From: an uncultured Bacteroidota bacterium
GTDB lineage: Bacteria; Bacteroidota; Bacteroidia; Bacteroidales; SZUA-534
DNA length: 6,146 bases
Assembly (NCBI GenBank): GCA_937885735.1
Contig: CALABN010000220.1
Span: forward strand, 1-6,146
Direction of reading: 5' to 3'
Shown: positions 1 through 5,263 of the stretch, one piece after another
Layout: every line of letters begins with the position of its first letter
Position numbering within the stretch: position 1 is the stretch's first letter
Notes under the pieces: model-generated
The model's input: only the letters and a program-made list of their open reading frames with translations
Databases searched by the model: none
What the model was told of the DNA's origin: nothing
Position numbers and translations under genes: made by a program

Positions 1-278
1 AACTCGATAGTGTCTTGGGTGTAGGGGAGTAGAGGAGTAGAGGAGTAGGGTTTGTTAATAAAGAACCACAGGTTCTGATAGGGATAGCGCTCGGTATGCC
101 TAACATCAATCAGCATCCGGTAATCGGCTGCGGTATCCTCAATGGTCCACGTGTAGGTTAGCACCGAATCGGCGTCCCAACCTTGCAGAGGGACACTGAC
201 ATAGTTCGAATAAACGGCTTTCTGCACGCAAGCCGTCAAACTAATGGCGGTTATTATTAGAATGATGATTCTTTTCAT
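1..278 (-). CDS. gldH: Gliding motility lipoprotein GldH, N-terminal part (runs off the window)
   Basis: I found this by translating the minus strand by eye. The frame opens with ATG at 278-276 and stays open for 92 codons to the window edge, so the C-terminus is missing. The protein starts MKRIIILIITAISLTAC: a short basic n-region, a hydrophobic stretch and a lipobox ending in Cys17, so it should be a signal-peptidase-II lipoprotein. After the lipobox I recognise the GldH family pattern: an aromatic/Trp-Asp stretch near residues 33-37, then DYRMLIDVRHTERYPYQNLW (residues 52-71) and DTIE (89-92). In Flavobacterium johnsoniae GldH is a cell-envelope lipoprotein needed for gliding and chitin use, and homologues are widespread in non-gliding Bacteroidota, where the role is unclear. 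The loop at about residues 77-88 (PYSSTPLLPYTQ) is low in complexity and is encoded by an 8-bp tandem repeat. The family assignment is from memory of family motifs, not from a search. Confidence 0.82.
   Translation of the reverse strand, partial: MKRIIILIITAISLTACVQKAVYSNYVSVPLQGWDADSVLTYTWTIEDTAADYRMLIDVRHTERYPYQNLWFFINKPYSSTPLLPYTQDTIE
21..52. repeat. 8-bp tandem repeat inside gldH
   Basis: Four consecutive octamers on the plus strand read GTAGGGGA, GTAGAGGA, GTAGAGGA and GTAGGGTT; the middle two are identical and the outer two imperfect. They lie in the gldH coding frame (minus strand), where they encode a Tyr/Ser/Thr/Pro/Leu-rich loop. Because 8 is not a multiple of 3, gain or loss of one unit would shift the frame before the conserved DTIE region. 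In the sequence as given the frame is intact on both sides. Confidence 0.8.
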
Positions 279-861
279 TATGTCTCATTTCTCGTTTCTC
301 GTTTTTATCCGCCTCTCCGCTTTTAGGCTGCTTGCCGCCGCCCATGTTCTGGAAGTAACCGCTCAGGATCTTGTTGGGCGAATACACTCCCACCGTGCCG
401 CCATCCACATACAGCGTCGCATTGTTGGTGCCAAGGCCGTGGACGATCGAATCGGCAATGAGCTTTGCCCCATCCTTCACCGTGACGAGGCCGTTGCCCG
501 AGGCGTCACCAGACATTGTCGACCCGACCTGGATGAATTTTGCGACGAAGCGCGTGTTCGCGCCGCTCAAATTGAGCTGGCCCTTGCCGAGTTCGCCAAC
601 GATCACGCCCCAGGCATTCGTATTGTAGAACTCGCCGCCTGTCATGTTGTAGACGCCCTTCGCATCGTTCCAGCGCGCGATGCTGAGCCATGCCGTGACA
701 TCCAGCACGCCGCCGCTCTGTTCGAAGCGGCCGTCGGAATGGACGCCGACCTGGAAGTTCTGTCCGAAGACGGCCTTGCCGTTCGAGAGGGTGAACACGC
801 TCTCCGCCCCCCGGGCCTCGTTCTTCCCGGGCGCGAACGTGATTGTTGTGACGGCGGACAT
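241..861 (-). pseudogene. Fragment of a beta-strand-ladder (autotransporter/pectin-lyase-like) surface protein
   Basis: The frame from ATG 861 encodes 206 residues. Residues 20-160 form a ladder of short beta-strand units: GRFEQSGGVL (44-53), GVYNMTGGEF (69-78), GQLNLSGANT (94-103), GLVTVKDGAK (124-133) and ATLYVDGGTV (148-157), spaced 24-30 residues apart. This Gly/Asn-rich 'SGG' pattern resembles the autotransporter-associated beta-strand repeat proteins abundant in Verrucomicrobiota and Lentisphaerota. There is no signal peptide, no sorting domain and no anchor. The frame is open upstream only to a TAA at 880-882, and it ends by running into the first 38 bases of gldH, where the tail turns into a charged, His/Asn-rich stretch. 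Both ends therefore look cut. Base composition is much richer in GC than the neighbours (hand count of 781-840: 42 of 60; of 5341-5400: 26 of 60). I infer a truncated, probably horizontally acquired remnant or an assembly join. A short functional gene is possible but unlikely. Confidence 0.5.
282..302. repeat. 7-bp tandem repeat in the gldH leader
   Basis: The plus strand shows GTCTCAT, TTCTCGT and TTCTCGT in direct succession. On the minus strand this is a purine-rich run (ACGAGAA, ACGAGAA, ATGAGAC) ending only 3 bases before the gldH ATG. It occupies the place where a ribosome binding region would be, so copy number could change translation. With only two exact copies the repeat is weak. 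Confidence 0.6.
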
Positions 862-880
862 CAAAGGCCTCGCTGTACAT

Positions 881-912
881 TAAAAAGCGAAGGCGCACAA
901 ATGCACGCCTTC
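881..912 (-). terminator. Intrinsic terminator behind the peroxiredoxin-like gene
   Basis: On the minus strand a perfect 7-bp stem GAAGGCG / CGCCTTC (912-906 with 895-889) encloses a 10-base loop and is followed by GC and five T residues (886-882). Its orientation fits transcription ending after the gene at 1019-1606. It lies immediately upstream of the GC-rich beta-ladder fragment, so that fragment should not be co-transcribed from the same promoter. Confidence 0.7.
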
Positions 913-938
913 ACCCAACACACAAATTATAATCAATG

Positions 939-988
939 TGGCCACCAACCCAAAGTGGCCAGTATATATGGTCATTGCGTATGCAATG
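939..988. other. Two perfect inverted repeats in the 3' region of the peroxiredoxin-like gene
   Basis: TGGCCAC (939-945) and GTGGCCA (955-961) form a 7-bp stem with a 9-base loop. CATTGC (973-978) and GCAATG (983-988) form a 6-bp stem around GTAT, with flanking GGT and ACC that could lengthen it. Neither is followed by a T run, so they do not look like terminators. Together with the terminator at 881-912 they give three hairpins in about 110 bases. This suggests a structured 3' untranslated region or decayed sequence; no known RNA family is recognised. Confidence 0.5.
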
Positions 989-1018
989 TAACCTTCGTCC
1001 TTGAGGCCAACAGCAATG

Positions 1019-1606
1019 TTAGAAATACCAGCAACATACTTCGTCAATTGGTTGTTCAACGCTTGCGTGCCTATGTTGCGAGAAACGCCCGTTCAGCCTT
1101 TCGGCCTGTACTTGCTGAAGTCTTTCCATACTCTCGTCGAGCAGGCTGTCGTCGGCTTGCAGGCCCTTCGACTCAAAACGTAGCACACAGTCGGGGTCGA
1201 TAAGGTATAGCGATGCGTTTGGCATTTGCTCGCAGGTCTCGTTTACAATGCCACATTGGCGTGCAACAGACAGCCCCGAATCGTTGATTATAGGCAGATT
1301 CTCGACAAGCGCACGGCGAGAGTCGTCGTTGGCAAGACCTTTCAGGCTTCGTTGCCATTCAAGGTCGTTCGACATTCCGCTCGACGACAGCCCAATCACC
1401 TGGCAGTTCTTCTTTTCAAGCGATTCCGCCAATTGAAGGAAACAATCCTTTTGCGACTCGGTGCTGAACATTTCCACAGGATTGGTGACTATGGCCATCC
1501 ATTGACCCTTGAAGTCCGACGGGAAGCCTATCTTGCGAGTTGTCGCCACAGCGTAGAACGACGTAATCTTGTCGCCAACTTTCAGTTGGGTGTTGTTTGT
1601 TTCCAT
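1019..1606 (-). CDS. Peroxiredoxin-fold (AhpC/TSA, 1-Cys type) protein lacking the peroxidatic cysteine
   Basis: The 195-residue protein follows the peroxiredoxin plan: VGDKITSFYAVATT (10-23), the strand before the active site KGQWMAIVTNPVE (33-45), the helix QKDCFLQLAESLEKKN (52-67), QVIGLSSSGMSNDLEW (69-84, matching the family's 'IGLSVD...H..W'), LPIINDSGLSVARQCGI (104-120) and YLIDPDCVLRF (134-144). Where the family has HPADFTPVCTTE, this protein has NPVEMFSTE (42-50): about three residues are missing, Phe47 stands at the cysteine position and the catalytic Thr is also gone. The Arg usually found before 'TFIIDP' appears replaced (PNASLYLIDP, 129-138). It is therefore unlikely to be a working thiol peroxidase, although Cys55, Cys68, Cys118, Cys125, Cys140, Cys191 and Cys192 leave other redox or binding roles open. 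The last ~22 residues (Arg/His/Cys-rich, ending CCWYF) do not look like the family and may follow a frameshift. It is transcribed divergently from rsmA; the ATG at 1606-1604 gives the expected N-terminus. A degenerate gene cannot be excluded. Confidence 0.68.
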   Translation of the reverse strand: METNNTQLKVGDKITSFYAVATTRKIGFPSDFKGQWMAIVTNPVEMFSTESQKDCFLQLAESLEKKNCQVIGLSSSGMSNDLEWQRSLKGLANDDSRRALVENLPIINDSGLSVARQCGIVNETCEQMPNASLYLIDPDCVLRFESKGLQADDSLLDESMERLQQVQAERLNGRFSQHRHASVEQPIDEVCCWYF

Positions 1607-1855
1607 ATCTCAATTTTTAGTGATGCGTCAAAGGGCTGGCGCTTTTTTGTTGAATCTGTCATTAAAACAAACCATTTTGTTTTTTGTTCAAAATAGTTGC
1701 CAATTATTTTGTTAATCATTGAATGTCAGGCAAAAATGCAGTGTTTTTTTTATGTCGATGCAAAAACCGCACATTATTTTATAAGGGTAAATAACGGGTT
1801 AAAAGGCAATTTTTCGTGATTAAAAAACTATCTTGCGGGCCGAAAACTGACACAA
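1607..1855. promoter_or_regulatory. Divergent AT-rich intergenic region between the peroxiredoxin-like gene and rsmA
   Basis: No protein-coding frame is convincing here. The 249 bases lie between two divergent start codons and so must hold promoters for both directions. Imperfect Bacteroidota -7-like boxes occur (TATCTTGC at 1829-1836 on the plus strand; TATTTTG at both outer edges of the dyad at 1689-1711), but none matches TAnnTTTG exactly and no convincing -33 box is paired with them. I therefore do not place exact promoters. Confidence 0.5.
1689..1711. promoter_or_regulatory. Near-perfect 23-bp dyad, candidate operator
   Basis: The arms CAAAATA (1689-1695) and TATTTTG (1705-1711) are exact inverted repeats, and the centre continues the symmetry as TTG-C-CAA (1697-1703). 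Only one base pair of the dyad (1696/1704) breaks the symmetry around the central base 1700. It lies about 83 bp upstream of the peroxiredoxin-like start and 145 bp upstream of rsmA. Its size and TTGCCAA core fit binding of a dimeric regulator, but no regulator is identified. Confidence 0.45.
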
Positions 1856-2635
1856 ATGGAAAAGGTAAGGGCAAAAAAGAATCTCGGACAGCATTTCCTT
1901 AAGGACCAGGGTATTGCATCAAACATTGCCAATGGCTTTATCGACGGTGCACCCAACCTGATACTTGAGATTGGTCCAGGAATGGGCATACTCACGCGTC
2001 ATTTGCTCAAGCGCCCCAATGCCGAAGTACACGTTGTGGAGATTGACCACGAGTCGGTTGTGTGGCTACAGTCGGAGATGCCAGAGTTGGGCAACAACAT
2101 TATCGAGGGCGATTTCCTCAAACTCGATTTGCCGTCGCTTTTCAGCCAGCCCATTTCGGTGGCGGGCAATTTTCCTTACAACATATCGAGCCAGATACTG
2201 TTCAAGATAGTGGAGAACAGGCAGATGATACCGCAAATGGTGGGTATGTTCCAAAAGGAGGTGGCCGAACGTGTTGCGTCAAAGCCTGGTTCAAAGGTGT
2301 ACGGAATATTGAGCGTACTGTTGCAGGCATATTATGACATCGATTATCTGTTCACTGTCCACGAGAACGTATTCGACCCGCCACCAAAGGTGAAGTCGGG
2401 CGTGATAAGGCTTGTGCGCAACAAGGTTGAGAAACTGCCCTGCGATGAGCAACTTTTCACCAAAGTTGTCAAGACAGGGTTCAATCAACGGCGCAAGACA
2501 TTGTCAAACAGCCTTAAACCCATATTGGGAGATGTAAAGTCGGACTTGCCGATATTCAGACAACGACCTGAACAATTGAGTGTAGAGGAGTTTGTCGAAC
2601 TCACAAACATTATTGAGGATCTATTAAAAAAGTAG
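1856..2635 (+). CDS. rsmA: 16S rRNA (adenine1518-N6/adenine1519-N6)-dimethyltransferase
   Basis: RsmA (KsgA) uses S-adenosylmethionine to dimethylate two adjacent adenines in helix 45 of 16S rRNA, a late step in 30S subunit maturation in the cytoplasm. All hallmarks are present: GQHFL (11-15), the SAM-binding LEIGPGMGILT (37-47), the acidic residue of motif II in VVEID (60-64), GDFLKLD (85-91), the catalytic GNFPYNISS (104-112, the usual N-L/F-P-Y motif with aromatic Tyr108), FDPPPKVKSGV (173-183) and FNQRRKTL (209-216) in the C-terminal RNA-binding part. At 259 residues it is close to the usual length (about 260-275) and looks complete. ATG 1856 places the conserved KKNLGQHFL near the N-terminus, as in homologues. 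mgtE starts 3 bp after its stop, so the two are almost certainly co-transcribed. Confidence 0.96.
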   Translation: MEKVRAKKNLGQHFLKDQGIASNIANGFIDGAPNLILEIGPGMGILTRHLLKRPNAEVHVVEIDHESVVWLQSEMPELGNNIIEGDFLKLDLPSLFSQPISVAGNFPYNISSQILFKIVENRQMIPQMVGMFQKEVAERVASKPGSKVYGILSVLLQAYYDIDYLFTVHENVFDPPPKVKSGVIRLVRNKVEKLPCDEQLFTKVVKTGFNQRRKTLSNSLKPILGDVKSDLPIFRQRPEQLSVEEFVELTNIIEDLLKK

Positions 2636-2638
2636 AAA

Positions 2639-3997
2639 ATGCGATTTGAACTAAACAAGGAATTTGTAGACCAATTGCAAGTCGCCATTCAAGAGCGTAG
2701 CGACGAGTCGATAAAGGCAATGGTGTCGGAATTGCACCCTGCCGACGTTGCCGAAATATTCAGCGAACTCGAGCCCGACGATGCCCACTACCTGTTCGAC
2801 CTGCTTCCGCCTGAACTTACAGCCGACGCAATCATCGAACTTGAAGAGGACGACCGTGAGGAACTGCTCAAGAACCTGCCTGGACAGGAAATTGCGCACG
2901 TCGTCATCGAGCATATGGATTCCGACGACGCCGCCGACGTCATTTCCGAATTGCCTGAAGAAAAGCAGGACGAGGTCCTTTCAAACATTAGCGACATTGA
3001 GCAGGCTGGCGACATTGTCGACCTTCTGAACTACGACCCTGACACGGCTGGTGGACTTATGGCCACCGAAATGATAAGTGTCAACGAGAACCTGACGGTG
3101 CGCAACTGCGTTGAGGAAATCCGCAAGCAGGCACCCGATGTAGGCGAGTTTTTCTACGTCTATGTTGTCGATGACCAGGAAGTGCTGAAGGGTATGTTGC
3201 CATTGAACAAACTGCTGTTGGCCAACGACAACCAAAAAATAAAGAGCATCATTGAAGACATCATCTCTGTAAAGACCGACGACGACTGCGAGGATGTGGC
3301 AAACATTATGCGCAAGTACGATATGGTGTCAATCCCTGTAGTTGACTCTATTGGCAGGCTGAAAGGCCGTATCACCATCGACGACGTTGTCGATGTGATT
3401 AAGGAAGAGGCTGAAGAGGATTACCAGTTGATGTCTGGTATCACGGGCGACGTCGATTCGAGCGACTCTGTGTTCAAGTTGACAAAGGCCCGTATCCCTT
3501 GGCTGTTGATTGGTTTGGCGGGCGGAATACTTGCATCGCTTGTCATTGGCGGATTCGACTGCCAACTGGTTCAGCATCCCGAACTGGCGTTTTTCATAAC
3601 AATGATTGCCGCTATGGGCGGAAATGTAGCCATTCAGTCATCGTCCATAATAGTGCAAGGATTGGCAAACAACTCGCTTGGCTTTGACTCTGCTGGCCGC
3701 AAATTGCTGAAGGAGATAATGGGTGCGTTGCTCAATGGCTTGATTGTTGCCAGTCTGGCCGTTATATATAATGTAGTGGTGGGGCATTCATTTGCACTGA
3801 CGCTAACGGTGAGCATATCGCTGGTGACTGTTGTGCTTTTTGCCGCCATTGTCGGAACCGCGCTTCCGTTGCTTTTTGAAAAGATACACATTGACCCTGC
3901 CGTCGCCACTGGCCCGTTCATCACTACCATAAACGACATTATGGGTATGGTGTTCTATTTCTGCATAGCACGTTGCTGCTACTCATTGTTCCTGTAG
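2639..3997 (+). CDS. mgtE: Magnesium transporter MgtE
   Basis: This is a homodimeric inner-membrane Mg2+ channel/transporter whose cytosolic domains sense intracellular Mg2+ and gate the pore. The 452-residue protein has the full MgtE order. The acidic superhelical N domain (about 1-130) contains repeated ADVAEIFSELEPDD-like segments. A pair of CBS domains (about 135-257) follows, opening with DPDTAGGLMATEMISV (133-148) and including SIPVVDSIGRLKGRITIDDV (231-250). Then comes the connecting helix and about five membrane segments (roughly 286-306, 313-340, 356-380, 387-412 and 425-451). The pore motif MGGNVAIQSSSIIVQGLA (326-343) and the last helix DPAVATGPFITTINDIMG (419-436), with its conserved Asp433 for ion binding, are intact. 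The many Asp/Glu residues of the N and CBS domains are those expected to bind regulatory Mg2+. It sits 3 bp behind rsmA, which leaves no room for an own Mg2+ riboswitch leader, so control is probably mostly at protein level. Confidence 0.95.
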   Translation: MRFELNKEFVDQLQVAIQERSDESIKAMVSELHPADVAEIFSELEPDDAHYLFDLLPPELTADAIIELEEDDREELLKNLPGQEIAHVVIEHMDSDDAADVISELPEEKQDEVLSNISDIEQAGDIVDLLNYDPDTAGGLMATEMISVNENLTVRNCVEEIRKQAPDVGEFFYVYVVDDQEVLKGMLPLNKLLLANDNQKIKSIIEDIISVKTDDDCEDVANIMRKYDMVSIPVVDSIGRLKGRITIDDVVDVIKEEAEEDYQLMSGITGDVDSSDSVFKLTKARIPWLLIGLAGGILASLVIGGFDCQLVQHPELAFFITMIAAMGGNVAIQSSSIIVQGLANNSLGFDSAGRKLLKEIMGALLNGLIVASLAVIYNVVVGHSFALTLTVSISLVTVVLFAAIVGTALPLLFEKIHIDPAVATGPFITTINDIMGMVFYFCIARCCYSLFL

Positions 3998-4041
3998 GCA
4001 AGGTTGAAATAAAATGTTGAAAACTTTTTAGGTCGAAAAAG

Positions 4042-4073
4042 TTTGCATCGTTGCTGGAAATTATGTAACATTG
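4042..4073 (+). promoter_or_regulatory. Possible Bacteroidota promoter for nif3
   Basis: TTTG at 4042-4045 and TAACATTG at 4066-4073 are separated by 20 bases, close to the -33 TTTG / -7 TAnnTTTG arrangement of Bacteroidota, with one mismatch in the -7 box. Transcription would begin near 4080 and pass through the hairpin at 4111-4142 before nif3. This rests on motif matching only. Confidence 0.3.
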
Positions 4074-4098
4074 AAAGTATTTTGATTGTTAGATAAGA

Positions 4099-4112
4099 TT
4101 TCTTGCAAGAAA
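4099..4112. other. Perfect 14-bp palindrome ahead of the mgtE/nif3 terminator
   Basis: TTTCTTGCAAGAAA is self-complementary without a spacer. Its last two bases are also the first two of the terminator stem at 4111. As RNA it would compete with that stem only at its edge; as DNA it could be a small protein-binding site. No function can be assigned. Confidence 0.35.
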
Positions 4113-4146
4113 GCCTTTCAGTGCCACCAACCTGAAAGGCTTTTTT
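4111..4146 (+). terminator. Intrinsic terminator after the rsmA-mgtE operon
   Basis: An 11-bp perfect stem AAGCCTTTCAG (4111-4121) / CTGAAAGGCTT (4132-4142) encloses a 10-base loop and runs into six T residues (4141-4146). Position and strength fit termination of the rsmA-mgtE transcript. The T run ends only 15 bp before the nif3 ATG, so the same hairpin may lie in the nif3 leader if nif3 is transcribed from upstream of it. Confidence 0.8.
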
Positions 4147-4161
4147 AAATCAAATAATATT

Positions 4162-5259
4162 ATGAAAATTGGCGAAATAACAAACTTCCTTGAAACCGTA
4201 GCCCCGTTGGCTATGCAGGAGTCATACGATAATGCGGGCCTGATTGTAGGCGACAGGCAGACTGAAGCCACAGGCGCACTTATCAGCCTCGATGTCACTG
4301 AAGATGTTGTAGATGAGGCAATATCGCTTGACTACAATCTCATTATCGCCCATCATCCGTTTGTGTTTGGCGGCTTGAAACGGTTCAATGGGTCAAATTA
4401 CGTTGAGCGCACGCTTATCAAGGCAATAAAGAACGACATTGCCGTATATGCCTCGCACACCAATCTCGACAATATGCTCGTGAACGGTGTCAACAGCAAG
4501 ATAGCGCAGAAAATCGGCCTGACCGACGTCAAGATACTTGCACCAATGGGCAACAGTCTGTGCAAGATAGTCACCTTTGTCCCGCAAAAACACGCCGAAG
4601 CAGTCCGTGAGGCAATGTTCAGCGCGGGAGCGGGGTGCATTGGCAATTACGGCAGTTGCAGTTACATCGCACAGGGACAAGGCACGTTCAAGGCGCAGGA
4701 AGGCTGCAACCCGTTTGTGGGCGAGATAGGCAGGATTCATTTTGAAGATGAAACCAAAATTGAGACCATAGCGCCAAAATATCTGGTTGGAAAGGTGCTG
4801 GACGCACTGTGCAAGACCCATCCATACGAGGAGCCAGCATACGACATTTACCCGCTCGACAACAAGTTCGATATGGTTGGAAGCGGCATTGTGGGCAATT
4901 TGCCACAGCCTGAAGATGCACAGGATTTTCTGCTTCGTGTCAAGGAAACGTTCAGTTGCGGGGTGATAAGGCACACCCGGCTTCCGCAAACACCCATTTC
5001 AAGGGTTGCCGTATGCGGTGGCGCTGGCAGTTTCCTTGTAAATGACGCCGTCCGTTCGGGAGCCGACATACTTCTGACAGCCGACATCAAGTATCATCAG
5101 TTCTTCGACGCCCCGTATCCCTTTGTTTTAGCCGACATTGGGCATTATGAAAGCGAACAGTTTACAAAAGAACTTTTTTATGAATTAGTTAAAGGAAAAT
5201 TTACTAATTTTGCGGTTCAATTGGCGAAAGTAAATACAAATCCAATAAAATACGTATAA
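4162..5259 (+). CDS. Nif3-like dinuclear metal-centre protein (DUF34, YqfO type)
   Basis: Nif3/DUF34 proteins assemble into hexameric rings with a two-metal site per subunit; their true reaction is unsettled (GTP cyclohydrolase-like and metal-handling roles have been proposed). The metal ligands are visible: His64-His65 in IIAHHPFVFGG (61-71), the SHTNLD segment with Asp103, and His328 plus Glu332 in ADIGHYESE (324-332). The conserved N-terminal YDNAGL (22-27) is also present. At 365 residues this is the long form: a PII/CutA-like domain (about 125-235), ending in HPYEEPAYDIYPL (220-232), is inserted between the two Nif3 halves, as in YqfO. ATG 4162 starts at the usual MKIGEI; no Shine-Dalgarno is seen, as is common in this phylum. 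The last ~30 codons turn AT-rich, apparently because they hold the promoter of the next gene. The zinc-ribbon gene follows after 4 bp, a pairing I recall from many Bacteroidota. Confidence 0.92.
   Translation: MKIGEITNFLETVAPLAMQESYDNAGLIVGDRQTEATGALISLDVTEDVVDEAISLDYNLIIAHHPFVFGGLKRFNGSNYVERTLIKAIKNDIAVYASHTNLDNMLVNGVNSKIAQKIGLTDVKILAPMGNSLCKIVTFVPQKHAEAVREAMFSAGAGCIGNYGSCSYIAQGQGTFKAQEGCNPFVGEIGRIHFEDETKIETIAPKYLVGKVLDALCKTHPYEEPAYDIYPLDNKFDMVGSGIVGNLPQPEDAQDFLLRVKETFSCGVIRHTRLPQTPISRVAVCGGAGSFLVNDAVRSGADILLTADIKYHQFFDAPYPFVLADIGHYESEQFTKELFYELVKGKFTNFAVQLAKVNTNPIKYV
5185..5212 (+). promoter_or_regulatory. Probable promoter of the zinc-ribbon gene inside the end of nif3
   Basis: TAATTTTG at 5205-5212 is an exact match to the Bacteroidota -7 consensus TAnnTTTG and is followed by CGG. 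Upstream the -33 element is poor (TTAG at 5185-5188 is the nearest candidate, with spacing shorter than usual). The surrounding 5161-5212 is markedly AT-rich compared with the rest of nif3. Transcription would start near 5218 and give a leader of about 45 bases. Confidence 0.5.
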
Positions 5260-5263
5260 CGCA

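Noticed and set aside
21..52. CRISPR-like repeat
   Set aside because: The units are 8 bp, contiguous and without spacers, and lie inside a coding frame.
506..898. A 130-codon minus-strand frame overlapping the beta-ladder fragment
   Set aside because: It is an out-of-frame shadow, very Arg-rich, whose start lies within the terminator. The other frame shows the regular ladder pattern.
244..1203. A 319-codon open frame on the plus strand
   Set aside because: It runs antisense through the GC-rich beta-ladder fragment, the terminator and the peroxiredoxin-like gene. Its product is rich in Arg, His, Ala and Cys with no recognisable domain, as expected of a shadow frame in GC-rich DNA.
1226..1696. 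A 156-codon plus-strand frame opposite the peroxiredoxin-like gene
   Set aside because: The antisense frame carries the peroxiredoxin fold; this one has no motif and extends into the AT-rich intergenic region.
1829..1836. TATCTTGC as the rsmA -7 box
   Set aside because: It is one T short of TAnnTTTG and has no acceptable -33 element at the right distance, so it is mentioned only within the intergenic entry.
2636..2638. Mg2+ riboswitch ahead of mgtE
   Set aside because: Only 3 bases separate rsmA and mgtE, so there is no leader to hold a riboswitch.
4393..4989. A 198-codon minus-strand frame within nif3
   Set aside because: It lies wholly antisense to a well-supported gene, has no domain and is rich in Cys, His and Arg.
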